Shown here: one piece after another, positions 44,543-53,400 of the stretch
Position numbering within the stretch: the stretch's first letter is position 1
Layout of the letters: each line of letters opens with the position of its first letter
DNA from: Symploca sp. SIO3C6
Lineage (GTDB): Bacteria > Cyanobacteriota > Cyanobacteriia > Cyanobacteriales > Coleofasciculaceae
DNA: 64,000 nucleotides
Assembly (NCBI GenBank): GCA_010692425.1
Contig: JAAHHJ010000002.1
Coordinates: 280,762-344,761, forward strand
Reading direction: 5' to 3'
Made by a program: the position numbers and the translations under genes
Notes under the pieces: model-generated
The model's database searches: none
Seen by the model: the letters and a program-made list of their open reading frames with translations, nothing else
Told to the model about the DNA's origin: nothing

Positions 44543-45106
44543 TCACCTTTTGATCGCGATCGCGCAGCAGTATTAAATCTTCAAATTTGTAACATTTTGA
44601 AAAATTTTATTCTTGAATAATGCATATTTCAACTGATCAAAAGTTAGGCAGCACAAGCACCCGCAGTCAATATAAACTACTGGCAATGACTGTCTCTAAT
44701 CTATCCAGTTTTATTCCAATCTTAGGCAAAGGTTATTCCTAATGACTACTTAAGTAATCAAAGTTTAAATAATCAAGTTTTTTGGTTAAGAATGATTATT
44801 AATCAAAAAAACTGATGCTATCAATACTCTCAATAAGTAACACCGATTTATCTTAATAAATGGTTACAATCATAGCTTAGAAATTGAGGAATCAGGTCTG
44901 ATCAATCTCGTCATAATTTATATAGTGGTACTCTAGTCAAAAGGGTATTAACTTTGGCAGTGTATACAAAAATTTATCAAAACTTGGTTTCGAAGAAGCG
45001 GTAATTAAAATTTATAAACTCAAATTCAAAGTTAGAGATCAAGTAGATTAGTCAATTGCTGTAGAAACAGCCCAATATTTTGTAGCATCAAATTAGGAAG
45101 TCACAA
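44543..45106. promoter_or_regulatory. Divergent promoter region of the protease genes
   Basis: 564 bp between the start codons of the trypsin-FHA gene (minus) and the caspase gene (plus), without a credible gene. It must carry both promoters, so co-regulation is possible. I see only A+T-rich sequence, the short direct repeats TTTAAATAATCAA/TTATTAATCAA near 44763-44800, and AGGAAG before the caspase ATG. Confidence 0.45.
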
Positions 45107-47182
45107 ATGGATAAGGTGGCACTACTGATCGGGGTCAGTCAGTACGGATCTGGTTTGCAACCGCTCCCTGGATCCCAAAAAGATGTCGAAGCAATGGTTC
45201 GAGTTTTACAGCGCCCAGAAACTGGTGCTTTTTCCGAGGTAAAATCACTCATTGATCCTGAACCCATGCCAATGGAGGAAGCGATAGAGGCTCTGTTCGC
45301 AGGTCGTCACAAGGAAGATTTAGTGCTGTTATTTTTCTCCGGTCACGGTGTTAAAGATGATACTGGTAAACTTTACTTTGCTACTCGTGTAACTCGCAAG
45401 GATGAACAAGGGGAGCTTGTCAAAGCTACAGCAGTACCAGCCAGTTTTGTGCACGATATCATGAACCACAGCCGCTCCAAACGACAGGTGGTGATTCTCG
45501 ACTGTTGTTTTAGCGGAGCCTTCGCTAAGGGAATGATGGCAAAAGATGCTGGCTATGTAGATATCAATGCTGAACTTGGGGGTGAGGGGCGAGCTGTGCT
45601 TACCTCTTCAACTGCTACCCAGTACTCCTTTCAACAGCAAGGTTCAGAACTCTCAACCTATACTCGCTATATTGTTGAGGGTATCGAAACTGGTGCAGCT
45701 GATTTAGATAATGATGGCAGAATTTCTGTTGATGAGTTGCATGAGTACGCTAAAAAGAAAGTTCAAGAGGCTGCTCCGGCAATGAAACCGGAAATTTATG
45801 CCTTTAGAGAGGGCTACAAAATCCGTCTGGCTAAGGCACTAATCGGTGATCCCAAACTCAGATATTGGAAAGAGGTTGAACGTTTTGCCAGTCGTGGCGA
45901 AATTTCGATTGTTGGTCGCAGTACCCTAGAGGTAATGCGAGAGCGCCTGAAGTTGTCACCAGGGGATTTTGATGCCATTGAGGTTGAAGTTCTTAGGCCT
46001 TACCGAGAGTACAAGAAAAATTTGCAGCGATATGAGCAGGTGTTATTTGAGACGATCCAGCGCGAGGATCCCCTAAGTGATGACACTCGCGAGGAGTTAA
46101 AGCATTTTCAGCAAATTTTGGGTCTTAGGGATGAAGATGTCGAGTTAATTGAAGCTGAGGCGGCTTCGCGGCATGCTATAAAGTCTGCTGAAGGTGAACA
46201 GAAGCACTTAGCCCAATTATATACTCAGGCTCTAAATCATCTGCGCAATGAGCGGTGGGCAAAAGCGATTGAGTTCTTGAGTAAGGTTATTTCCCAACAA
46301 CAGGATTACCAAGATGCAACCGCTAGGCTCGAGGAAGCTAAGCGTGAGCAACTGCTAGCTGAGTTTTATACTGAGGCGGAAAGGGTATATGAAGCTCAAT
46401 CCTGGGCAGAGGCTATTAAGCAGCTCAAAGCAATTCTGGTTATTGATAACGACTATCGAGATGCAGCAACTAAGCTGGAAGCAGCCAAGCGTCAGCAGAA
46501 GTTGGTGGATCTTTACAGCGAAGCGCATCGATGGCATCGAGATCAAAAGTGGCAAAGAGTGATTAATGTGTTTGAGCAAATACGAGCTTCAGATCCAGAG
46601 TATCCTGATCCAGATAGGCTCTTGGTCTGTGCCCGCCAGCAACTTACTCTAGAGGGAGAGCGAAGATTAGCGAATCTTTACAACCAGGGAGTTCGTTACG
46701 TCAATGCTGGAGAGTGGCGTCAGGCTTTGAGTCTATTAGAGGCAATTCTGCATTTAGAGTCCGATTACAGAGATACAAAAGCACTAATGGCGCGAGTGCA
46801 GCAGGAGCTTGCTAAACCAACAAAGCAAATCTGGTCTTCTATCGTACTGATAGCAATCGGCTGGTTAGTTGCTTGGGTCATTGGTCAACCACAGAATCCT
46901 CTGAGAGAATCAGCTGGGTGGCTAGGAGGATTATGCAGTGGAATAGCTATTTTACTGATATCGCAGCCAACAACACCGTCTACCCCATGGAAACGGCTAC
47001 TACAGATGCTGATGTTTGGCGTTATCGGAGCTATTGCCGGAGTCCTAGTCTGGAATATTATTCCCCTGCGCGAAACTCAAGCAATCGATAGAGGCATGTT
47101 GGTTTTGATCAAGGCTTTTTTGGGAGCTGCGATCGCAGTTGGAACATTATTCTGGAAACTCAATCGCAGAGATGCTCCCTAA
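45107..47182 (+). CDS. Caspase-family (metacaspase-like) protease with helical repeats and membrane tail
   Basis: 691 residues. The caspase domain (about 1-235) has the dyad His80 (FFSGHG) and Cys134 (LDCCFSGAF). A calcium-loop-like sequence, DLDNDGRISVDEL, lies near 195-210. The middle (about 240-360) is charged and helical. From about 365 to 560 three to four TPR-like helical repeats occur (LAQLYTQALNHLRNERWAKA, LLAEFYTEAERVYEAQSW, LANLYNQGVRYVNAGEW). Four hydrophobic segments (about 570-685) anchor it in a membrane. Bacterial metacaspases cleave after Arg/Lys and are linked to programmed cell death and stress; Ca2+ dependence is plausible here. AGGAAG precedes the ATG. It ends 3 bp from the converging GH5 gene. 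Confidence 0.93.
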   Translation: MDKVALLIGVSQYGSGLQPLPGSQKDVEAMVRVLQRPETGAFSEVKSLIDPEPMPMEEAIEALFAGRHKEDLVLLFFSGHGVKDDTGKLYFATRVTRKDEQGELVKATAVPASFVHDIMNHSRSKRQVVILDCCFSGAFAKGMMAKDAGYVDINAELGGEGRAVLTSSTATQYSFQQQGSELSTYTRYIVEGIETGAADLDNDGRISVDELHEYAKKKVQEAAPAMKPEIYAFREGYKIRLAKALIGDPKLRYWKEVERFASRGEISIVGRSTLEVMRERLKLSPGDFDAIEVEVLRPYREYKKNLQRYEQVLFETIQREDPLSDDTREELKHFQQILGLRDEDVELIEAEAASRHAIKSAEGEQKHLAQLYTQALNHLRNERWAKAIEFLSKVISQQQDYQDATARLEEAKREQLLAEFYTEAERVYEAQSWAEAIKQLKAILVIDNDYRDAATKLEAAKRQQKLVDLYSEAHRWHRDQKWQRVINVFEQIRASDPEYPDPDRLLVCARQQLTLEGERRLANLYNQGVRYVNAGEWRQALSLLEAILHLESDYRDTKALMARVQQELAKPTKQIWSSIVLIAIGWLVAWVIGQPQNPLRESAGWLGGLCSGIAILLISQPTTPSTPWKRLLQMLMFGVIGAIAGVLVWNIIPLRETQAIDRGMLVLIKAFLGAAIAVGTLFWKLNRRDAP

Positions 47183-47185
47183 GCA

Positions 47186-49021
47186 TTATCTTACAAAAAC
47201 AGATACTTGCTGAGGCTGGTAGTCAGAACCCAACTTATTGGCACAAAATCCTAACTCTCGGCTTTGTCCAGGCTCAATTATCCTCCCCCAATCCATCGGA
47301 GTGACTACATATTGTGAACCTTGGGGGCGAAAATTACCGTTCCAAGTATTATTAATCGCTGCTTGATTCATCCGGAAGCTCAGTTGCCAATCACCAACAC
47401 TGGTATTGCTCTGATTAGTTACCTGCATACTGATGCAAAATCCTGTTTGCCAATTTGAATACATTTTAGATGTTACCTCCAGCTGAGATTGGGCAACCTG
47501 AGAAACACCAGGGCTTACACGAGGATTTACTTGAGGTTTAGTTATGGGATTCCTAACCACAGGTTCAGGAATTAGTTGTGGCTTGGGAGTTGGCACAGTT
47601 ACTGGGGTATTTGCCAAGTTATGGGCAAAACTGACTGGTTGTAATAGTCCTTGAAGTAGTCTTTGTTTGGAACCATTAATAGAACTCCAGTTATCTTTGA
47701 GGATGCCGCCTGTATCATCACTGTTAGGATTCCAACTCCAGTAGGCGAAACTCAAATCTTGTTGGTTGATATAATCAACTAGCTGTCGTTTCCAAATCCC
47801 TTCTTTGGAGTTTCTATCTGTTCTACGACCACCAAATTCTCCAATTAGAATGGGAGCAATTCCTTCTCTAGCAATGTAGTTCCATCCAATTTCCCAGCGA
47901 TCATAAAGGTTTTCGGGAAAACTGGGTTCGGAAAACCAGGGATGATTGAAGACTCCAGGGCCATACTCATGGGGAGAGTACACTAGTTTGTTGGGACGCG
48001 ACAAACGCACAGGATAACGCCTTACACCCTCTAGATTACCTCCCCGCCAATGGGTTGAAAGCTTTTGACCGGGAACATTTTTCTCGACACCTTCAACTAC
48101 AATTAGCCAATTAGGGTTGATGGCAAGAATAATATTACCAGCTCGTTCTGCTGCCAGTCGCCAGTCTGTATTTGGATCATCTGTACCCCAACTGGCGCGG
48201 CCATAAGGCTCATTTTTGAGGTCTGCTCCAATTACATTGGCTTGGTTTTTGTAGCGGTTTGCCAACATTTTCCAGGTTTCAATCCAGTCGGTTTCTGTAA
48301 ACCCGTCGCCATACCATAACTCGGAAATACGTTGGTCGTTAAGTCGGTGAGAGTCCAGTAAAATTAATAATCCTTGCCTATCAGCTTCTTTAATAATGGC
48401 GTCCATGACTTCTAATGGCGATTTATCTTCGAGTTCGCGATTAGAACCAATGCTGAAATCAACTCCACTAATATTGGATGCTCTGAGAGTTTGCACAGAG
48501 TAAGGTAAGCGGATCAGGTTGTATCCTAAGCTTTTGATCTGCGCTAACATCTCTTTATAATCACGCTTCCACAAGCCGTGGGGGACGTGCATTTCTGTTT
48601 CTATGCCAAACCAGTTTACGCCTGTTAGTAATACTGTTTGACCAGTGGTATCAACTATTTTTGAGCCTTGAGTTGAGAGCGGTAGCCTAATAGCAAGGGC
48701 AGATTTATTGGGATTGATATAGCTTTGAGAAGGTAAGGCAAATCCAATCAGAGAAGATAAGACTAAGGCTAATCCAAACCAGATGACTCTTGAGAGTACT
48801 TTCCAATTAGTCTTTTTTAGTAAAGGATTTTGATTTTTGCTACTACTGCCTTGTCGGTATGACAATTTTGCTAAGCGTTGAGGTTGTCTGCTAGCTGCAG
48901 TTACGCCATAGTGATTGCCAGAGCGGAATTTCAACGCTCCTATGTATTCGATAAATCTCAGCACCAGGGCTGATACAGAATTGGTTAGTGATAATAGAGG
49001 GTGCAATAAAAATCTAAACAT
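47186..49021 (-). CDS. GH5-family glycosidase with C-terminal CBM2-like domain
   Basis: 611 residues. A cytoplasmic N-terminal part and a transmembrane anchor (about 76-96, VIWFGLALVLSSLIGFALP) precede the catalytic domain (about 110-440). It shows GVNWFGIETEMHVPHGLW, the acid/base Glu271 in DLKNEPYG and the nucleophile Glu395 in LIGEFGGR. A Pro-rich linker (about 455-500) leads to a cellulose-binding CBM2-like domain (about 510-611, WQTGFCISMQVTNQSNTSVG, WNGNFRPQGSQY, two Cys). It probably hydrolyses beta-1,4-glucan such as cellulose or related exopolysaccharide at the cell surface; cyanobacteria can make cellulose, so remodelling of self-made matrix is possible. Confidence 0.93.
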   Translation of the reverse strand: MFRFLLHPLLSLTNSVSALVLRFIEYIGALKFRSGNHYGVTAASRQPQRLAKLSYRQGSSSKNQNPLLKKTNWKVLSRVIWFGLALVLSSLIGFALPSQSYINPNKSALAIRLPLSTQGSKIVDTTGQTVLLTGVNWFGIETEMHVPHGLWKRDYKEMLAQIKSLGYNLIRLPYSVQTLRASNISGVDFSIGSNRELEDKSPLEVMDAIIKEADRQGLLILLDSHRLNDQRISELWYGDGFTETDWIETWKMLANRYKNQANVIGADLKNEPYGRASWGTDDPNTDWRLAAERAGNIILAINPNWLIVVEGVEKNVPGQKLSTHWRGGNLEGVRRYPVRLSRPNKLVYSPHEYGPGVFNHPWFSEPSFPENLYDRWEIGWNYIAREGIAPILIGEFGGRRTDRNSKEGIWKRQLVDYINQQDLSFAYWSWNPNSDDTGGILKDNWSSINGSKQRLLQGLLQPVSFAHNLANTPVTVPTPKPQLIPEPVVRNPITKPQVNPRVSPGVSQVAQSQLEVTSKMYSNWQTGFCISMQVTNQSNTSVGDWQLSFRMNQAAINNTWNGNFRPQGSQYVVTPMDWGRIIEPGQSRELGFCANKLGSDYQPQQVSVFVR

Positions 49022-49290
49022 ATTTGTTAAAGTAGTGAGGCGATTGACCTAGCTAGTTTGGCGATAAGGCTCCTTGATACCGTGCTAGTGGTTGACGGTG
49101 GAAAGCTCAATTAACCAAGGAGATAGCTAAAGGCTCGGAGCGTTTGCGATGTGGCACCCTTATTGATTGGACAAAACCTAGTTTCTTAGGTTCCCAGCAG
49201 TGATGGCTGCTTTATCTACAAAATAGCAGTTTTCATTTTATTAAGTGTTAGGCCTTAGGTCTTGGAATTTCCCACTAAAACCCAAAACCT

Positions 49291-49515
49291 ACTTTACAAA
49301 GAAGTAAGCAAAGCCCACGTCTTTTAAGCGTGGGATGTAGCGTTAAGGCTTTCAAGCCGCGTTAGCTGTTTGGTTGATCCTCGATTGTAGACATACTATC
49401 ATTATTAAAAGGGTTGGGAGTTCAACCCTAGGCGTAGGAGATGTTAGACAGGCTGTGCCTGCAATCTCTGCTTGATGCCTGAATCCCACGAATTCAATTC
49501 GTGGGAGTGGCTCAA
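49291..49515 (+). mobile_element. IS200/IS605-like non-autonomous structured element
   Basis: A left hairpin (CCCACG/CGTGGG, 49314-49334) and a right hairpin (TCCCACGAATT and its exact complement, 49484-49506) frame about 190 bp with further inverted repeats (AGGGTTG...CAACCCT near 49408). The right end GAATCCCACG...CGTGGGAGTGG resembles the GAATCCCC...GGGGAGTG ends at 26773 and 31922. No transposase frame exists. This looks like a palindrome-ended MITE or orphan structured RNA. The remaining parts of 49022-49690 hold only the palindrome at 49620. Confidence 0.55.
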
Positions 49516-49619
49516 GAGGATATTGACTTGCTCGGGTAAGGGGAATTCTCAGTAGAGGAATTCCAATCTTTTCCATTTCTAATCTCTTAGTTGGAATTTC
49601 CATTTCTGATATTCTTAGT

Positions 49620-49635
49620 TACCTACTAGTAGGTA
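49620..49635. promoter_or_regulatory. Perfect 16-bp palindrome, probable TetR operator
   Basis: TACCTACTAGTAGGTA is a perfect palindrome 56 bp past the stop of the TetR gene. It matches the site before the TetR start (50276-50291) at 12 of 16 positions. No gene starts next to it. Confidence 0.55.
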
Positions 49636-49690
49636 GACGAGCAGTTCAAAAAAATATCTACTACTTAGTAATGAAGATTTTAGTACCGAC

Positions 49691-50269
49691 TCACCCTTTA
49701 ACTAATTGCATCAGTTGCTCTACAATAGCTCTAAACTGATATAGACCACCGTTAGCACGAACAATCAAGATACCACCTTCTAGGAGGGAGAAAATTAGTG
49801 TTGCCATAACTTTAATATCTCCAGGGAAACTAAACACTCCAGCTTCTCGACCCTCTGTTAGGATCTTCACTAGTCGCGCTTCATTGTCCTGGTAGAATTG
49901 GATAACACGTTCAGCCAAAGGATGCTTGAGTGTTTTTAGCTCTGCCCCTAGCATCCCGCAAAGGCAGGCTTTGTCTTGCTCGCCACTAGAGAGGGTAGCT
50001 TCAAACAGAGCAAAGTAACGGCTTAGTTTAGTTTCTGGTGACTCAGGCGAGGCAATGATGGCATCGACTAACCGGAGAAAGTCGGGATTGTACCTATCGA
50101 GTAGAGCAGCAACTAAGTCGTCCTTGGTTGAGAAGTGATAATGAATACTGGCTTTGCGAATACCAACAGCCTCGCTGATATCAGCGTAGCTCATGGCATT
50201 AACTCCTAACTTTTGGATGAGTTCTTGTGCCGTATCTAGGATTTCTGTGCGGGTATCAGTTGACTTCAT
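49691..50269 (-). CDS. TetR/AcrR-family transcriptional regulator
   Basis: 192 residues. The N-terminal helix-turn-helix (about 10-55) reads TRTEILDTAQELIQKLGVNA, then MSYADISEAVGIRKASIHYHFSTKDDLV, a classic TetR DNA-binding domain. The C-terminal ligand domain (about 60-192) contains DKACLCGMLGAELKTL, a pattern of the TetR C-terminal family with a CLCG motif often found in cyanobacteria and proteobacteria. The ligand is unknown. AAAGG precedes ATG. A TACCTATCAGTAGGAT site overlaps the leader, suggesting autorepression. Confidence 0.93.
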   Translation of the reverse strand: MKSTDTRTEILDTAQELIQKLGVNAMSYADISEAVGIRKASIHYHFSTKDDLVAALLDRYNPDFLRLVDAIIASPESPETKLSRYFALFEATLSSGEQDKACLCGMLGAELKTLKHPLAERVIQFYQDNEARLVKILTEGREAGVFSFPGDIKVMATLIFSLLEGGILIVRANGGLYQFRAIVEQLMQLVKG

Positions 50270-50275
50270 CCTTTT

Positions 50276-50291
50276 ATCCTACTGATAGGTA
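50276..50291 (-). promoter_or_regulatory. Imperfect palindrome in the TetR leader, probable autoregulatory operator
   Basis: Minus-strand TACCTATCAGTAGGAT lies 7-22 bp before the TetR start. It shares TACCTA-nn-AGTAGG with the perfect palindrome at 49620. Confidence 0.5.
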
Positions 50292-50498
50292 GGTAAGTTG
50301 TCAAGCATAATTAGGGCTTGCTGAATAAGTTTTTTGCTAAGGAGACAGAAGCAAGCTATTCAAGAGCTTCTAGAGAAGCCTACTCTTCATTACTTAGAAA
50401 TACAATAATTTATTCACTAAGGGGATTCCTACAGTTTTATAGAAACGGCAAGAATCCGCTAATTTTAAGTTATCTGGAGTCGTAAATTGACCAAAGTT

Positions 50499-53400
50499 CT
50501 AGAAATTCACCTGGAAAATTAGGTCATTATAGTCTTGATCACCGCCACCAAACTTATCTTCAAAACCAAAGGTATTGTCTGCAAGCAGACGGATATGATC
50601 AACACTATCAGGGTTGGCTTCCTGGTAAGCAAAATAAGCGAAAGAATCTTGATTGGGCAGATTATCTGGATTTTGTTCTAGAAAATCCCTCACGTTACTA
50701 TCAACAATTAAGTAGGGAGCAAGGATTACTCCACCGTCGAGAGTTTGATTATTGAAATTGGCTGTACCTTGGTTAGCGACAAATAGCTCTAAATTATCGA
50801 TGCGCTGAGAGAGAGCCGCTTGGGCATAACCTGCTTCACCAGGGGCAATACCATTGACAGTGCCTTGCTCATCATCAACAATATACAAACCAGCGTAGTT
50901 ATCGAAAGCTGCCTCCCGGTTTACGGTAAAGTTGGCTTGCACTTGACCACTGATACCTCGCAAATCGATAAGTTCCCTTTGGGTTTGTCCTTGCAGTTGT
51001 GTCCCAATTGGGGGATTATCATTGGTTAGCTGGAAGCTCAACTCCATGTCGTTGAAGTCACTCTCGCCTTCACTGGTTTGGTCTTCCCAAAATAGGGTAA
51101 ATTCACCATTACCTTGCTCTTCAACCCGCAACGAATCAGGCTTACCTTGACCAAGACTTGAGCCTAAGATTACTTTTTCTTCTGAAGCTTGCCCTGCCAA
51201 CACCTGATCCGTAGTGCTGCCTTGAACCAGATAAAAGACGAGGCGATTGCTACCATCGAATCCTTCTACAATACGGGATAGATCTGTATTAAAACCATCA
51301 GGCGGGTTGTTAAGAGCAGAAAGAATTACCCGTGCCTGGGACTGACTAAGGGCAGCTTGCACATAGCCTGCATTCCCTGGCTTTAAACCATTAACCGTGC
51401 CTTGTTCGTCTTCGACAGCAAATACTCCAACTTCATTGATTGAATCTTTGCTGTTGGAGAGTAGTTGGAAAGAGAGTTTTGCTGGTTTGTTGTCAGTGAT
51501 GGTGAAGCTGTTGTCATTGTTGAGAATCAAAGTAAAATTATTGCTTTGATTTGAATTGAGAGTGACTGAAGCTTGGTCATCTTCATTGGGATCATTATTA
51601 CCTGGATTAGAATCTTGGTCTACTTCGTTAACAGTAGTTACTTCCGCGTTATTGATAATAGTTCCTTCGTCTTCTACATTGGCAGTAATTGTTAGGCTGC
51701 GACTGAGATTATCTCTAAGGTTACCAACATCCCATATACCTGTGTTGCTATCATAAGTACCCTGTAGGGTAAATGCAGAAACAAAACTTAGTCCAGAGGG
51801 TAATAGGTCAGTTACTTGAATACCACTAGCAACACCAGGTCCATTGTTGGTGAGGGTAAGGGTAAAGTTAATTTGGTCGTCAACGTTGGGATTAGGGTTA
51901 TCTACTGTTTGTGTTAATTCTAGGTCTGCTGAAGCAGGTACAGTTGGGTTGACAATTATTGTATTGATAATTTCATTATCAAGAGAGTTAAAGTCAGTTT
52001 CGTTGCTAATTACGCTAGTTGTACTTCGCAAACTCCCAGCGGCAAGGGGCTTGACGGTAATTGTTACTGTTGCTTCTTCACCACTCTTGATGTTATCTAA
52101 ATCAGCAATAATTTTTCCATCAAAATCTTGGAAGGCATTACCTTGACTAGCTGTTACCTCAACGAAATTTACACCTGAAGGTAGCTCCTCGGTAAGAGAC
52201 ACTTCTGTAGCATCACCAGAACCATTATTTCTAACAGTCAGGGTATAACTAAAAGTATCTCCTAAATTAACAACACTAGAATCGTCCTCTTTCGTAACTA
52301 CCAAATTTGGTAGTTCTACAGTCACTGGTTCAATTGTAGTAGTTACAATACTTGCGTCATTACTTGCGTTGGAATCGAAAACACTGCCTTGAACATAAGC
52401 ACTGCTAAATAAAGTTTCTCCTTCTATTGGAGCAGTAACAGTAATTTCAAATGTCTTAGTTTCTCCACTAGCTAAGTCTCCCAAATCAAAGATAACTTCA
52501 CTATTAGTTTGAGTAGAAGGAGCAAGGCTAGAGTTGACTAAAGTTGTTCCTTCTCCCAAAGTTTCAGTAACGACGACATTACTAGTATCTACTGCACCGT
52601 TGTTGACAACTTCGATTGTGTAAGTAAGTAAACCACCTACTTCCACCTTATTAGTACTGGCAGTTTGGGTAATTGACAGGTCAGTTTCCTCAGAAACAAT
52701 TACTTTGCCCGGTGAGTAATTACTAAAAACAGGAATTCCTTCATCATCCATAGCTATGGCATAAATAAAGTATTCTCCAGTAGCTATGCCTTGTGTATTC
52801 CACAGAAAGTTACTCAGACCGTCAATTTCTGTCAACTCTGTAATCAATGCACCATCAAAGCCAGCATTATCATCATCATAAAATAGGCTAACTTTGGCAT
52901 CAGAATCACTATCAAAAGCCTCAAAACTAATATCTACTACACCAGTGGTATCAGTATCTGGGGTTAGTAAAGTTACCTCTGGAACATCAGTAGCTCCAAA
53001 AGCTGAATAGTTAACTTCTCCTAAACCCGTGTCATCTACTACTTCAATATCCCAGATTCCAGCTTGAGGTTGACCAACAACAACAGTTCTAGTTTTGCTA
53101 TCCGTTAAGTCATCAACTATGGCAATACCGTTATCTGCAAACTCCGATTCTTGATAAATATTGCCATCAGGATCAATGACCCTAATCTTGACATCATTAT
53201 TAGCAATATCCCAATCAGCACCCATTACAACCCATTCAGAGTCTAGAGCAACATTCCAACTACCTATTAAAGGTAGTTTGTTACCAAGTAAGTCTACATT
53301 TCCTTCCAGGTAGTAGTAGCGAATACCAACATCAACTAACCCAAGGTTAATTTCACCAACAATTGGCAAATTTATTGTTCCCAGGTTAATTTTACCCCAG

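Noticed and set aside
49352..49603. Minus-strand 83-codon frame in the TetR-GH5 gap
   Set aside because: It crosses the hairpin-rich IS605-like element and has no protein-like pattern.
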